Below, one piece after another: positions 1-8,244 of a DNA stretch of 64,000 nucleotides. The stretch is taken from positions 1,488,001-1,552,000 of the forward strand of contig CP119317.1 in the NCBI GenBank assembly GCA_029203125.1. The letters are read 5' to 3'. This stretch comes from Candidatus Cohnella colombiensis (lineage in GTDB: Bacteria; Bacillota; Bacilli; Paenibacillales; Paenibacillaceae). The position numbers and the translations under genes were made by a program. The first letter of the stretch is position 1. Each line of letters opens with the position of its first letter. The notes beneath the pieces were generated by a model. That model was given only the letters and a program-made list of their open reading frames with translations. It did no database searches and was not told the origin of the DNA.

Positions 1-299
1 CAGGACAATGGCTAGCTCCTATCGAAACGTCGTTTCATGGGCGCACAGTCACGTTACCTGCCTATCATTATGATTTGAGCGATGAGGGGGATGTAACACG
101 TTTAAACAACCTATGTAGCAAGCTAAGAAATACAGGGTTTGCATATATTATTGTTGTATGTGGACAACCAGAATATTTGAGCAATGAGATCGTTGCTGAT
201 CTCCTCGTTCAGCCTATGGTTCTAGATGAGCAACCAGACGTAGACAGCATACGCAGTCAGATTGCTATGCTATGGCGCAAGCCAGCAGTAACACAATAA
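1..299 (+). CDS. ypiF: YpiF-like protein (DUF2487), 5' end cut by the window
   Basis: The reading frame is open from base 3 to the TAA at 297-299, so this is the C-terminal ~98 residues of a longer protein. No good ribosome binding site precedes the internal TTG at 75, which supports truncation rather than a start there. The piece contains a G-R-x-V-x-LPAY stretch and then GFAYIIVVCG, which I recognise as resembling the C-terminal half of Bacillus YpiF. Its place directly before qcrA matches the ypiF-qcrA order of B. subtilis. Function is unknown in the family. The assignment rests on a short match plus position, so it is moderate. Confidence 0.6.
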   Translation, partial: GQWLAPIETSFHGRTVTLPAYHYDLSDEGDVTRLNNLCSKLRNTGFAYIIVVCGQPEYLSNEIVADLLVQPMVLDEQPDVDSIRSQIAMLWRKPAVTQ

Positions 300-435
300 C
301 TTCTTCCAAATTACGCATAAACATCTGCTGATGGAGAACAATAGGCAGACAAAACCTACGAAGGGGAAATGTGACAAAATGAGAACATTTCATCTAAGCA
401 TTTTGCCTCGACGTAGGAAACTAATGGTTCGATTC

Positions 436-464
436 TTGACGCTATATTGCGTGTGGGCTATTAT
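436..464 (+). promoter_or_regulatory. Predicted sigma-A promoter for the qcr operon
   Basis: TTGACG at 436-441 and TATTAT at 459-464 are separated by exactly 17 bases in the 269-base gap between ypiF and qcrA. Transcription would begin near 471. Upstream of it, CCTACG (355-360) and CGTAGG (412-417) could pair, but no T-run follows. I see no convincing Rex, ResD or CcpA site. Confidence 0.6.
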
Positions 465-568
465 AGTTATGTCCTTGTTATGTTAAGCAATCAAGGTAAT
501 TGTATCTTTCACACAATGTTAAAGTCCGTATTGGACACAAGTTTGGTGGGGCAAAGGGGGTAAACGAT

Positions 569-1102
569 ATGGACCACAATGAGCAGCACGATTCCGAACA
601 TGTACCGACCAAGCGCAAGGAAATGTCTCGACGTCAGTTTCTTACCTATACTTTAGGCGGAGCAGGTGCTTTCATGGCAGGCGGTGTCATCCTTCCGATG
701 GTACGTTTTGCTGTTGATCCAATTCTGCAGAAAAAAGAAGCGTCAGGTTTCATTAAGGTCATCGAGGAAAGTAAAATCACTTCAGAACCTATGAGAGTGG
801 AGTTTCAAATTCATCAAGTTGACGGATGGTATGAAAGCGATCCAAAGCTTGCGGCATGGATTAGCAAAGGTGATGACGGTCAAGTTTTTGCACTGTCGCC
901 GATTTGTAAACATCTAGGCTGCGTTGTAAGCTGGGGCGGAGAATCACCGGATGAATATCACTGTCCGTGCCATGGTGCTAAATACACTAAAGATGGTAAG
1001 ACACTTAAGGTTGCGCCTAAGTCATTAGATGAATATCAAGTGCAGTTAGACAATGGTTGGGTATATCTCGGACCGATTGTTGCGAACACTCGTGTGAAAT
1101 AG
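569..1102 (+). CDS. qcrA: Menaquinol:cytochrome c reductase Rieske iron-sulfur subunit
   Basis: Rieske [2Fe-2S] subunit of the bc-type complex that passes electrons from menaquinol toward cytochrome c. The 177-residue protein has a twin-arginine signal (SRRQFL, residues 20-25) followed by a hydrophobic anchor, so it is probably Tat-exported and held in the membrane. The cluster motifs are CKHLGC (ligands C113 and H115) and CPCHG (ligands C132 and H135), with C118 and C134 placed for the usual disulfide. The ATG at 569 is chosen because AAAGGGGG (553-560) precedes it; an in-frame upstream start at 500 has no such site. qcrB follows after 20 bases. Confidence 0.95.
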   Translation: MDHNEQHDSEHVPTKRKEMSRRQFLTYTLGGAGAFMAGGVILPMVRFAVDPILQKKEASGFIKVIEESKITSEPMRVEFQIHQVDGWYESDPKLAAWISKGDDGQVFALSPICKHLGCVVSWGGESPDEYHCPCHGAKYTKDGKTLKVAPKSLDEYQVQLDNGWVYLGPIVANTRVK

Positions 1103-1122
1103 AAGGGGGGCGTCTTAGTCCG

Positions 1123-1794
1123 ATGTTCAAAAATATGTACAACTGGATTGACGAGCGTCTCGATATTACACCGATGTGGAGAGATATTGCCGATCATGAA
1201 GTGCCTGAGCACGTTAACCCTGCACATCACTTCTCGGCTTTCGTATATTGCTTCGGTGGCTTGACGTTCTTTATTACAGTCATTCAGATATTGTCGGGGA
1301 TGTTCCTTACGATGTATTACGTACCAGACATTATCAATGCATACTACAGTGTTGACTATCTTCAGCATCAGGTCGCTTTTGGAGCGATTGTTCGCGGAAT
1401 GCATCACTGGGGAGCAAGTTTAGTTATTGTTATGATGTTCCTACATACACTTCGGGTATTTTTCACAGGCTCTTATAAAGCGCCTAGAGAGATGAACTGG
1501 GTTGTTGGGATGCTTATTTTCTTCGTAATGTTAGGCCTTGGCTTCACAGGCTACTTGTTGCCATGGGATAACAAAGCTTACTATGCAACAAAGGTAGGTC
1601 TTGAAATCGCAGGTGCTGTTCCATTCTTAGGCGATTACATTAAAGAATTGCTGAATGGCGGCACGATCGTTGGTGCTCAAACACTAACCCGATTCTTCGC
1701 CTTCCATGTGTTCTTCTTGCCAGGAGCATTGCTTGCTCTGCTAGCCGGACACTTCTTTATGATTCGAAAACAGGGCATCTCTGGGCCGCTGTAA
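1123..1794 (+). CDS. qcrB: Menaquinol:cytochrome c reductase cytochrome b subunit
   Basis: Cytochrome b6-like core of the menaquinol oxidising complex. The 223-residue length matches Bacillus QcrB (about 224). Paired histidines that would hold the two b hemes are visible in the GMHHWG...FLHTLR segment and in the FAFHVF...AGHFF segment, with four hydrophobic helices overall. The PWDNKAYYATKVG stretch is typical of the b6 type, in which an additional heme binds through a cysteine near the N-terminal region. The ATG at 1123 follows GAAGGGGGG (1102-1110), which itself overlaps the qcrA stop codon. Confidence 0.95.
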   Translation: MFKNMYNWIDERLDITPMWRDIADHEVPEHVNPAHHFSAFVYCFGGLTFFITVIQILSGMFLTMYYVPDIINAYYSVDYLQHQVAFGAIVRGMHHWGASLVIVMMFLHTLRVFFTGSYKAPREMNWVVGMLIFFVMLGLGFTGYLLPWDNKAYYATKVGLEIAGAVPFLGDYIKELLNGGTIVGAQTLTRFFAFHVFFLPGALLALLAGHFFMIRKQGISGPL

Positions 1795-1812
1795 GAGAGG
1801 GGAGTGGCAGCG

Positions 1813-2685
1813 ATGGCACACAAACATGATCCAAATGAAAAGATTGTATATGTAGGCGATTCGCGCGTAAAGAAACGTGATCGTTCATCGATCGCAGTTC
1901 CTCCTGACTATTCCGCATATCCGGGCAAGTCAGAAGCGTTCATCCCGAACTTTTTGTTGAAGGAATGGATGGTAGGGGTTGTCGTTCTTGTTGGTTTCCT
2001 TGTGCTCGTAATCTCTGAGCCGGCACCACTAGGCTATCCTGCGGACCCGCTGAATAGCGCGTTCATTCCAATGCCTGACTGGTACTTCTTGTTCCTGTAC
2101 CAATTGCTCAAATATCCTTATGCATCAGGAGACTATATCGTACTAGGAGTGCTAGGTTTATCGGGTATTCCGTTCATCTCCTTGTTGCTTGCGCCGTTCC
2201 TTGACACAGGTAAAGAACGTCGGTTCTACCGTCGTCCAATTGCTTCGTCGCTAATGATGCTTTCGATCATTTCGATTGTATTCTTGACTTGGGTATCATG
2301 GAATCACTATCAAGAAGAGCTCGAGATCAATGGAGTTACACCGGAACATATCGAACGTAAGATTTTGGCTGAAGAAGCTGTTGCGAAAGGTGAGCCACGT
2401 CCTATCCCAGGAAAGACAACACTTCCTGCGATGGTTTCAGCAGATGATCCGGCTTTCACAGACACGATGACACAAGCGCAATGTATTGCATGTCATGGTG
2501 CTGGACTTGAAGGTGGAACTGGAACACCAATGCTTCTTGGTATCGGTGATTCGAAATCGAAGGAAGAACTCATCGCGATTATTACTCACGGTGAGGGCAA
2601 TATGCCTGCATTCGAAGGTCAACTTTCCACAGAGCAAATCGATCAAGTCGCGACATGGCTATCTTTACAGAAGAAAGCTCAGTAG
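1813..2685 (+). CDS. qcrC: Menaquinol:cytochrome c reductase subunit IV/cytochrome c fusion
   Basis: Fusion typical of Bacillales: an N-terminal subunit-IV-like membrane part, carrying the LPDWYFLF-type motif (here PDWYFLFLYQLLKY), followed by a C-terminal class I cytochrome c domain. The single heme site is CIACH at residues 224-228. At 290 residues it is somewhat longer than B. subtilis QcrC (about 255), mainly in the linker rich in E, K and P before the heme domain. The ATG at 1813 is preferred over the GTG at 1804, because the purine run GAGAGGGGAG (1795-1804) is correctly spaced only for the ATG. Confidence 0.94.
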   Translation: MAHKHDPNEKIVYVGDSRVKKRDRSSIAVPPDYSAYPGKSEAFIPNFLLKEWMVGVVVLVGFLVLVISEPAPLGYPADPLNSAFIPMPDWYFLFLYQLLKYPYASGDYIVLGVLGLSGIPFISLLLAPFLDTGKERRFYRRPIASSLMMLSIISIVFLTWVSWNHYQEELEINGVTPEHIERKILAEEAVAKGEPRPIPGKTTLPAMVSADDPAFTDTMTQAQCIACHGAGLEGGTGTPMLLGIGDSKSKEELIAIITHGEGNMPAFEGQLSTEQIDQVATWLSLQKKAQ

Positions 2686-2768
2686 TTCGACAGATATAGT
2701 ACATCACGTAATGGCGGCACACATGTGCCGCTATTACTATTTAGGTGAAGATGTGAGGAGATGTGCCC

Positions 2769-3422
2769 TTGAATTGGCGATGGCTACAATCTAGACAATT
2801 TTTATTGCACCCGGGAATACTTACGCTAATGATGATTGTTTACGTTCCAGGTACAATTTATGGATATTATTGGTATAAGGATCAACTCATTGATGTCTTT
2901 GAGAAACAACCTCTATGGCAACTGCCATTCGTTCCGGATAGTCCGACGGCTTCGTTGTTTTTCACGATTGCGTTGCTATGGTTGTGGATATCACCTCAGC
3001 GCTCTGCTCGAGTAGGAGTAAACTACTTTAGAGGCATCATCGAAGCACTTGGAGTACTTACATCGGTCAAATATGGGGTATGGGCTACAGCGGTAATCAT
3101 TGCTGGACAAGCTCAAGGAGATGTTCTCGTTTGGGAGCATTGGATGCTCATGATTGGGCATATGGCAATGGCGGTAGTGGCATTGTTTTATGCAAGATTT
3201 TTCACCTTTGGTGGATTGGCATTGCTTACAGCCGCAGCGTGGACGTTTTTAAATGATACGATCGATTATACGTATGAAGTGTTTCCTTATCTGCCTACGC
3301 AATTATACGATGACTTAACGTATGTTTGTATATTCACATTCTTTCTTACTGGTGTTAGCTTAGTGTCCGCTGCCTTAGCGAAGTTCGCTGTTAACGACAA
3401 GGCTTTGGACAAACCGTTCTAA
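2769..3422 (+). CDS. ypjA: YpjA-like membrane protein (DUF1405)
   Basis: Integral membrane protein of about 217 residues with six or so hydrophobic segments. It belongs to the DUF1405/YpjA group found just behind qcrABC in Bacillales, and its function is not known. The GTYGYYW-type stretch near the first helix and the WxxN-rich last third fit this family. Start choice is uncertain: GAGGAG (2755-2760) sits 8 bases before the TTG at 2769 but only 2 before the GTG at 2763, so I take the TTG. It is probably cotranscribed with qcrC, 83 bases upstream; no terminator is visible between them. Confidence 0.8.
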   Translation: MNWRWLQSRQFLLHPGILTLMMIVYVPGTIYGYYWYKDQLIDVFEKQPLWQLPFVPDSPTASLFFTIALLWLWISPQRSARVGVNYFRGIIEALGVLTSVKYGVWATAVIIAGQAQGDVLVWEHWMLMIGHMAMAVVALFYARFFTFGGLALLTAAAWTFLNDTIDYTYEVFPYLPTQLYDDLTYVCIFTFFLTGVSLVSAALAKFAVNDKALDKPF

Positions 3423-3424
3423 TG

Positions 3425-3466
3425 ATGGACATCCCTTCATATCCATGAGGTAGGGGGGATGTCCAT
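3425..3466 (+). promoter_or_regulatory. Inverted repeat covering the ypjB ribosome binding site and start
   Basis: ATGGACATCCC (3425-3435) is the exact reverse complement of GGGATGTCCAT (3456-3466), with a 20-base loop. The right arm contains part of the GGGGGG ribosome binding site (3453-3458), the alternative ATG at 3459, and the first two bases of the ATG at 3465. If formed in mRNA it would hide the ypjB start. No T-run follows, so it is unlikely to be an intrinsic terminator. Confidence 0.5.
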
Positions 3467-4292
3467 GTTGCGTTCATTTGGGGTACAGCTTGTTCGAGTT
3501 ATGATATTAGCGGTGTGCGGAATGCTTGCTATGATTCAAGTAAATGTCAAGACGTTGGCTGCACCAGCCATTCGAAATGATTACAAATCATTTTTGAAAT
3601 CAGCGGAAACTTTATATACAGCAGTAAACAATGGCGACTTCGCACAGGTTCTCACAATAATGAAAGTTATTGAGCAACGATTGATACATCTTTCTTTGAA
3701 GGATGTTGTGTCTGCGGAAGGGATTGAAGCTCTCGCAGCTAACGTTGCCGGACTCAAAAAAGCGACTATAGCGGTGAAACAGGATCCTCTTCAATGGCAA
3801 ATGGGTGCAGCAAAACTCAGACTTGCAGCAGATGCACTGGCTAATCCAGATCAACCGTTGTGGTTTCAGTACCAAAGTGTGCTGAAAGAGGATATTTCTA
3901 CATTGAAGGGGACGCTAGTAGCCTATGCATCCGGTCAACAGGTGCCAAAAGCTGCTCTTACTGCCAGCAAGCAATTACAGCAGCACTATCAGTTAATACG
4001 TACGGCTGCATTGCTCAAGCTAGCACCAGAGCTAATCGAGCGTAGCGATTCAGTCTTTCGTTATATGAACACACTAATGCAAGCACAATCACCAAAGTAT
4101 GAGCTTGTCCAAAATATGATGGAACCCCTTCAGGATGCGATCACAGCCCTATTCCCCGAAGACGGAAAGGCGACCGCAACAACGATTGTTGGGGCAACGA
4201 GTGTGCCATTAGGATGGATGATTACGCTCGGTGTATTCATTATCGCAGTGCTCTCTTGGGCTTCGTGGAAAAGGTATCAAAGCGAACATTAA
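3465..4292 (+). CDS. ypjB: YpjB-like sporulation-associated membrane protein
   Basis: Protein of 275 residues with an N-terminal signal or anchor helix (about residues 8-30), a long mostly helical extracytoplasmic part, and a C-terminal transmembrane helix (WMITLGVFIIAVLSWASW) followed by a short basic tail. The order after ypjA matches ypjA-ypjB of Bacillus, where ypjB is annotated as a sporulation protein without a defined biochemical role. The ATG at 3465 has better spacing from GGGGGG (3453-3458) than the ATG at 3459. Its stop directly abuts that of the opposing ypjC, with no intergenic base. Confidence 0.75.
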   Translation: MLRSFGVQLVRVMILAVCGMLAMIQVNVKTLAAPAIRNDYKSFLKSAETLYTAVNNGDFAQVLTIMKVIEQRLIHLSLKDVVSAEGIEALAANVAGLKKATIAVKQDPLQWQMGAAKLRLAADALANPDQPLWFQYQSVLKEDISTLKGTLVAYASGQQVPKAALTASKQLQQHYQLIRTAALLKLAPELIERSDSVFRYMNTLMQAQSPKYELVQNMMEPLQDAITALFPEDGKATATTIVGATSVPLGWMITLGVFIIAVLSWASWKRYQSEH

Positions 4293-5162
4293 CTATTCGT
4301 CGCGGAAGCCTTCGCCAAGCACATCATGCACATCATTGATTACGATAAAAGCCCGCCTGTCGTGAAGACGGACGAGGCTTTTTAATTTACGAATTTCAAA
4401 GCGGCTCACGACACAATAAATAACCGTCCGTTGTTGTCCGGAATAACCACCAATTGCAGGCATGAGCGTCACACCACGGTCAAGCTCCTTCGTAATCTCT
4501 TGTGCGAGCTTTTCAGGGGAATTGCTAATTATCGTGAACGCTTTTGCAGCATATGCTCCCTCTTGAATAAAGTCAATGACCCGGGAAGCGATAAATACGC
4601 AGACTAGTGTATAGAGAACTTTTTCTTTCGGGATGAACAATAGGGCTGTGCCAAGTATGAGTACATCTAGGGATAATATGATTTGACCAATACTCCAGCC
4701 TTGCTTCCGATTGAAAATCTTCGCAATAATATCTACACCGCCTGTCGTACCACCGCCACGAAATACGAGCCCTAATCCGACTCCAAGAGTAACCCCAGCA
4801 TAAAGTACGACTAATATAAAATCATGCTCTGCTTGGAAAGGGATCAGCCAGCCCTTATGTACTAGTCGCTCTGCAATCCACAGAAACAATGAAAGTAGCA
4901 CGGTACCTGCGATCGTGTAGATCATCGAGATTCGTCCTAAGTGCCTCCATCCAACGATGAACAACGGAAGGTTAATCAGCAAAGACGAAAGCGAAACCGG
5001 GAAATGGGCAGTATAATTGAGTAAAACGGCGATCCCGGTAACCCCTCCTTCCATAAGGAGATTGGGGATTATAAAGTATTGCAAGCCGAAGGCATAGATT
5101 GCAGTACCACAAACAATAAGTGCCCAGGATTTCACGATGGACCATTGCATGGTATGATTCAT
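4293..5162 (-). CDS. ypjC: YitT/YpjC family membrane protein (UPF0750, DUF2179)
   Basis: The 289-residue protein has five or six N-terminal transmembrane helices, including the VFRGGGTTGGVDIIAK stretch characteristic of YitT proteins, followed by a soluble C-terminal DUF2179 domain of about 80 residues (GGYSGQQRTVIYCVV and following). The substrate or role is not established for the family. B. subtilis also has a YitT-type gene (ypjC) between ypjB and ypjD. AGGAGG lies 8 bases before the ATG. It is the only gene on the minus strand in the first 28 kb, and it ends base to base with ypjB. Confidence 0.85.
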   Translation of the reverse strand: MNHTMQWSIVKSWALIVCGTAIYAFGLQYFIIPNLLMEGGVTGIAVLLNYTAHFPVSLSSLLINLPLFIVGWRHLGRISMIYTIAGTVLLSLFLWIAERLVHKGWLIPFQAEHDFILVVLYAGVTLGVGLGLVFRGGGTTGGVDIIAKIFNRKQGWSIGQIILSLDVLILGTALLFIPKEKVLYTLVCVFIASRVIDFIQEGAYAAKAFTIISNSPEKLAQEITKELDRGVTLMPAIGGYSGQQRTVIYCVVSRFEIRKLKSLVRLHDRRAFIVINDVHDVLGEGFRDE

Positions 5163-5246
5163 AGAAAGTGCCTCCTAAAATGCATTTGTTTTCGAATTCA
5201 TCTTGCGATAACATAGAAATGAACTCCTCAAGAAAGGAAGCGCCTT

Positions 5247-5618
5247 ATGGGACTATCTCGATTAGAAGAGGTCAATCTCACTGAACGTTCGCTTGCCGAC
5301 ATTCAGCGTGATGTAGATGCCTACATTTCACAATTCAAGGAAGGTTACTTCTCTCCGCTAGCTATGTTAGCTCGAATGACGGAGGAAGTCGGAGAGCTCG
5401 CCCGAGAAGTTAATCATTATTATGGTGAAAAGCCAAAAAAGTCCGATGAAGCAGACAACTCGATTGAACTGGAGCTAGGTGATATTTTATTTATTATAAC
5501 ATGCTTCGCCAATGCTCTTGGAATAGACTTGACGGAAGCACACCGAAAAGTGATGCACAAGTTCAATACGCGAGATGCGGATCGTTGGACGAAGAAGGAT
5601 GACGACACAGATAAGTGA
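5247..5618 (+). CDS. ypjD: MazG-like nucleotide pyrophosphohydrolase YpjD
   Basis: Small all-alpha NTP pyrophosphohydrolase of the MazG superfamily, 123 residues. The metal-binding helices are visible: EEVGELAREVNH and then ELGDILFIITCFAN, which supply the acidic EExxE and ExxD residues. The FKEGYFSPLAML and HKFNTRDADRW segments match Bacillus YpjD closely. The probable role is nucleotide-pool cleaning by cleaving NTP or a non-canonical NTP to NMP; the substrate is not shown. AAAGGAAG precedes the ATG. It heads the run leading to dapB. Confidence 0.92.
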   Translation: MGLSRLEEVNLTERSLADIQRDVDAYISQFKEGYFSPLAMLARMTEEVGELAREVNHYYGEKPKKSDEADNSIELELGDILFIITCFANALGIDLTEAHRKVMHKFNTRDADRWTKKDDDTDK

Positions 5619-5664
5619 TGACATTCATATGCTGTACCATCCCCATCAAAGGAGGGTGGTCGGT

Positions 5665-6213
5665 ATGGATGGTGAAATATGTCTCCAGCAAGCCTATGAT
5701 GCGATCTTACAAGGTGATTTTGAACTAGCACTGGATTGGTTTCAACAGGCGATCGCATTGGAACCGGATAATGCAAGCTATTATTATAAAGGTTCTGTAA
5801 CATTCGCACGCAGTGGGAAGCTGCAGCTGGCAAAGTCCTATGCGCAGAAGGCAACCGAGCTAGCACCGGATGAACCGGTTTACCAGCTTCAACTTCAGAT
5901 CGTAACGGCAAGACTGATTGTTGCAGAAATAAGAATCAAGTTGGCGACGGTTAGTCCTGATCTAGTGCAATGTATGAATAACCTTCAAGAAGCGACACGA
6001 CTTGACCCCTTAAGTGTCGAGGCAAAGTTGCTGCTTGCGATTGCCTACCGAATGGAAGGGAGCTATGGTCAATCTCTCGCCATGTTAAGCGAGACGTTGC
6101 AGCTAGATCCGTTGAACGAGGAGGCGATCCGATTGCGTCAGCAAATTCGCGTTGAGCGACGTCGCGTATTAAAACAGCAATTTTCACAACAAACAACGAA
6201 AAGGAATAGGTGA
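5665..6213 (+). CDS. Tetratricopeptide repeat protein
   Basis: 182-residue soluble protein composed of TPR-type helix pairs: one pair at about residues 5-37 (ending ALEPDN), another at 38-70 (ending ELAPDE), and a C-terminal pair near 105-150 (ending RLDPLS and QLDPLN). There is no signal peptide or catalytic motif. TPRs mediate protein-protein contacts, so an adaptor role is inferred; no partner can be named. The tail is strongly basic. The ATG at 5665 follows AAAGGAGGG (5648-5656). Its TGA ends six bases before the dapB ATG, so the two are probably translationally coupled. Confidence 0.8.
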   Translation: MDGEICLQQAYDAILQGDFELALDWFQQAIALEPDNASYYYKGSVTFARSGKLQLAKSYAQKATELAPDEPVYQLQLQIVTARLIVAEIRIKLATVSPDLVQCMNNLQEATRLDPLSVEAKLLLAIAYRMEGSYGQSLAMLSETLQLDPLNEEAIRLRQQIRVERRRVLKQQFSQQTTKRNR

Positions 6214-6218
6214 GCTCG

Positions 6219-7022
6219 ATGACACAAAAAATAAAAGTTGCAGTTGCAGGTGCTGGTGGACGAATGGGGCGTGAAGTTGTCAGGATGGTGCTTGAAGATT
6301 CTGAGCTCCAGCTTGTAGCAGCGATTGATCGCTCCTCGGGCGATGTTGATGCAGCGTCACTCATTGGCAAGCCGAATTGTGGCGTCATCGTCAAATCAGA
6401 TTTGGCAGAAGCATTAAGCGAGAATCGCCCAGATGTGCTGGTGGATTTCACGAATCCAAAGTCAGCGATGCCGAATACGGAGACAGCCATCTACTATGGA
6501 GTACGTCCTGTTGTTGGAACGACAGGTTTTACTCCTGAACAAATTGTTGACTTGGACAAGCAGTGTAGAGCTCAAGGAATCGGTGGCTTGATTGCACCCA
6601 ATTTTTCGATCGGTGCGATTTTGATGATGAAATTTTCAGCAATGGCAGCAAAATATTTTCCCCATGTTGAGATCATTGAATACCACGGCGATCAAAAATT
6701 AGATGCACCTTCAGGAACATCAATAAAAACGGCGGAATGGATCTCAGAAGCGCGTCAGGAGCTACGCCAAGGTAATCCACAGGAAGAAGAAGTGATTGAA
6801 GGAGCTCGCGGTGGGTATTACAATGGATTCCGTATACATAGCGTTCGATTGCCTGGAGTATTCGCGCAGCAGGAGGTTATTTTTGGAGCATTCGGCCAAA
6901 CTCTGAAGATACGCCATGATTCGTATGACCGTGCAGGCTACATGCCTGGTGTTAATACAGCGATTAAGCGCATCATGACAACGACAGGGATGGTATACGG
7001 ATTTGAGCATTTTTTAGATTAA
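6219..7022 (+). CDS. dapB: 4-hydroxy-tetrahydrodipicolinate reductase
   Basis: Lysine and meso-diaminopimelate pathway enzyme that reduces hydroxytetrahydrodipicolinate with NAD(P)H in the cytoplasm; its product also feeds the dipicolinate branch of spores. The nucleotide-binding GAGGRMG lies at the N-terminus, and the substrate segment is H156-G-D-Q-K160-L-D-A-P-S-G-T. The catalytic His and Lys are present, but the second His of the usual HH pair is Gly. The ATG at 6219 gives 267 residues, the same as the Bacillus enzyme; an upstream GTG at 6210 overlaps the previous stop. Confidence 0.95.
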   Translation: MTQKIKVAVAGAGGRMGREVVRMVLEDSELQLVAAIDRSSGDVDAASLIGKPNCGVIVKSDLAEALSENRPDVLVDFTNPKSAMPNTETAIYYGVRPVVGTTGFTPEQIVDLDKQCRAQGIGGLIAPNFSIGAILMMKFSAMAAKYFPHVEIIEYHGDQKLDAPSGTSIKTAEWISEARQELRQGNPQEEEVIEGARGGYYNGFRIHSVRLPGVFAQQEVIFGAFGQTLKIRHDSYDRAGYMPGVNTAIKRIMTTTGMVYGFEHFLD

Positions 7023-7062
7023 GCAGCGAATTAACGCGAAATTAAAGGGGAATGACGAATAT

Positions 7063-7485
7063 ATGATGGATATCGCACTAATAGCACATGATCGGAAGAA
7101 AGATGAGATGGTCAATTTCGCTATTGCTTATGAACATGTATTGAAGCATCATCGTTTATATGCGACTGGGACAACAGGTACGAGAATTATGGATAGTACG
7201 GAGTTAAGTGTGCATCGATTTATGTCTGGTCCACTGGGTGGAGATCAGCAGATCGGTGCATTAGTTGCGGAAAATAAAATGGATTTGATCATTTTTTTAC
7301 GTGATCCATTAATGGCTCAGCCACATGAACCTGATATTATTGCGCTCTTGAGACTTTGCGATGTGCAGGGAATACCTGTAGCGACGAATGTAGCAACAGG
7401 GGAACTGCTAATAAAAGCGCTTGAAAGAGGAGATTTCGCATGGCGTGAACTCGTACATAAGTATAAGCCGGGGATAGAAGAATGA
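7063..7485 (+). CDS. mgsA: Methylglyoxal synthase
   Basis: Converts dihydroxyacetone phosphate to methylglyoxal and phosphate, a bypass that relieves phosphosugar accumulation. The 140-residue protein has the family signatures in order: ALIAHDRKKDEM at the start, the phosphate-binding TGTTGTRI near residue 40, GPLGGDQQIGALV near 65, and the catalytic aspartate region FLRDPL near 85. AAAGGGGA (7045-7052) precedes the ATG. The gene overlaps bshB1 by ATGA. Bacillithiol, made by the next two genes, takes part in methylglyoxal detoxification, so this adjacency makes biological sense. Confidence 0.95.
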   Translation: MMDIALIAHDRKKDEMVNFAIAYEHVLKHHRLYATGTTGTRIMDSTELSVHRFMSGPLGGDQQIGALVAENKMDLIIFLRDPLMAQPHEPDIIALLRLCDVQGIPVATNVATGELLIKALERGDFAWRELVHKYKPGIEE

Positions 7486-8201
7486 GTTCTGATCGGACTG
7501 TAGAGCGGGTAAAGCTGGATATCCTCGTCTTTGCTGCGCATCCTGATGATGCGGAGATCGGAATGGGTGGGACCATTATTAAACATTCACGAGACGGAAT
7601 GCGTATTGGAATTATCGATTTAACTTACGCAGAATTATCGTCTAATGGCGACGTAGATACACGACAGCAGGAGGCAGCGCTTGCAAGCGATCGGCTAGGC
7701 TTGTCTGTGAGAGGCAATCTAGGATTGCCAGACCGCGGTTTATCGATTGTTCCCGATCAGATCGATCGTGTGATGGAAGCGATTCGCTACTATCAACCAC
7801 GTCTCGTCTTTGCACCTTATTCGGTCGATCGTCATCCGGATCATATTGCATGTAGCAGAATCGTTCAAGAAGCGGTGTTCAACGCGAAGCTAAGGCGATA
7901 TCAACCGGAGACTGAGGCTTGGACTGTTGATCAATTGTTATTCTATATGATTAATGATTTTCATACGCCACAAATGCTTGTCGATATTAGTGATGTACTG
8001 GAGCAAAAGATGGATGCGCTCAAAGCTTACCGCTCACAATTTATGCCGGACAAGTTGTTAGCAGATTGGGTTGACACGCCACTGACTGGAGCGTATCTAG
8101 ATGCGGTTGTAGCGCGTGATCAGTTGTTTGGTGCGACCAGACGGTTAGCGTACGCGGAAGGTTTTATTGCGGCTGGTCCTATTGTGATGAATCGGTTGTA
8201 A
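7482..8201 (+). CDS. bshB1: Bacillithiol biosynthesis deacetylase BshB1
   Basis: LmbE/PIG-L family zinc hydrolase that removes the acetyl group from N-acetylglucosaminyl-malate, the second step of bacillithiol synthesis. The zinc-binding AHPDDAEIGMGGT motif lies at residues 18-30, the second HPDH motif near 117, and the FxxYRSQF stretch near the C-terminal third. Length is 239 residues, typical of BshB1. It overlaps mgsA by four bases (ATGA) and is followed by bshA, as in Bacillus. Confidence 0.95.
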   Translation: MSSDRTVERVKLDILVFAAHPDDAEIGMGGTIIKHSRDGMRIGIIDLTYAELSSNGDVDTRQQEAALASDRLGLSVRGNLGLPDRGLSIVPDQIDRVMEAIRYYQPRLVFAPYSVDRHPDHIACSRIVQEAVFNAKLRRYQPETEAWTVDQLLFYMINDFHTPQMLVDISDVLEQKMDALKAYRSQFMPDKLLADWVDTPLTGAYLDAVVARDQLFGATRRLAYAEGFIAAGPIVMNRL

Positions 8202-8244
8202 AACATATACATTCAAACATAAATTGACTGGAAGGAGGGTGAAC

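Noticed and set aside
500..568. Upstream start for qcrA
   Set aside because: It lacks a binding site and would place residues before the twin-arginine signal that are not family-like.
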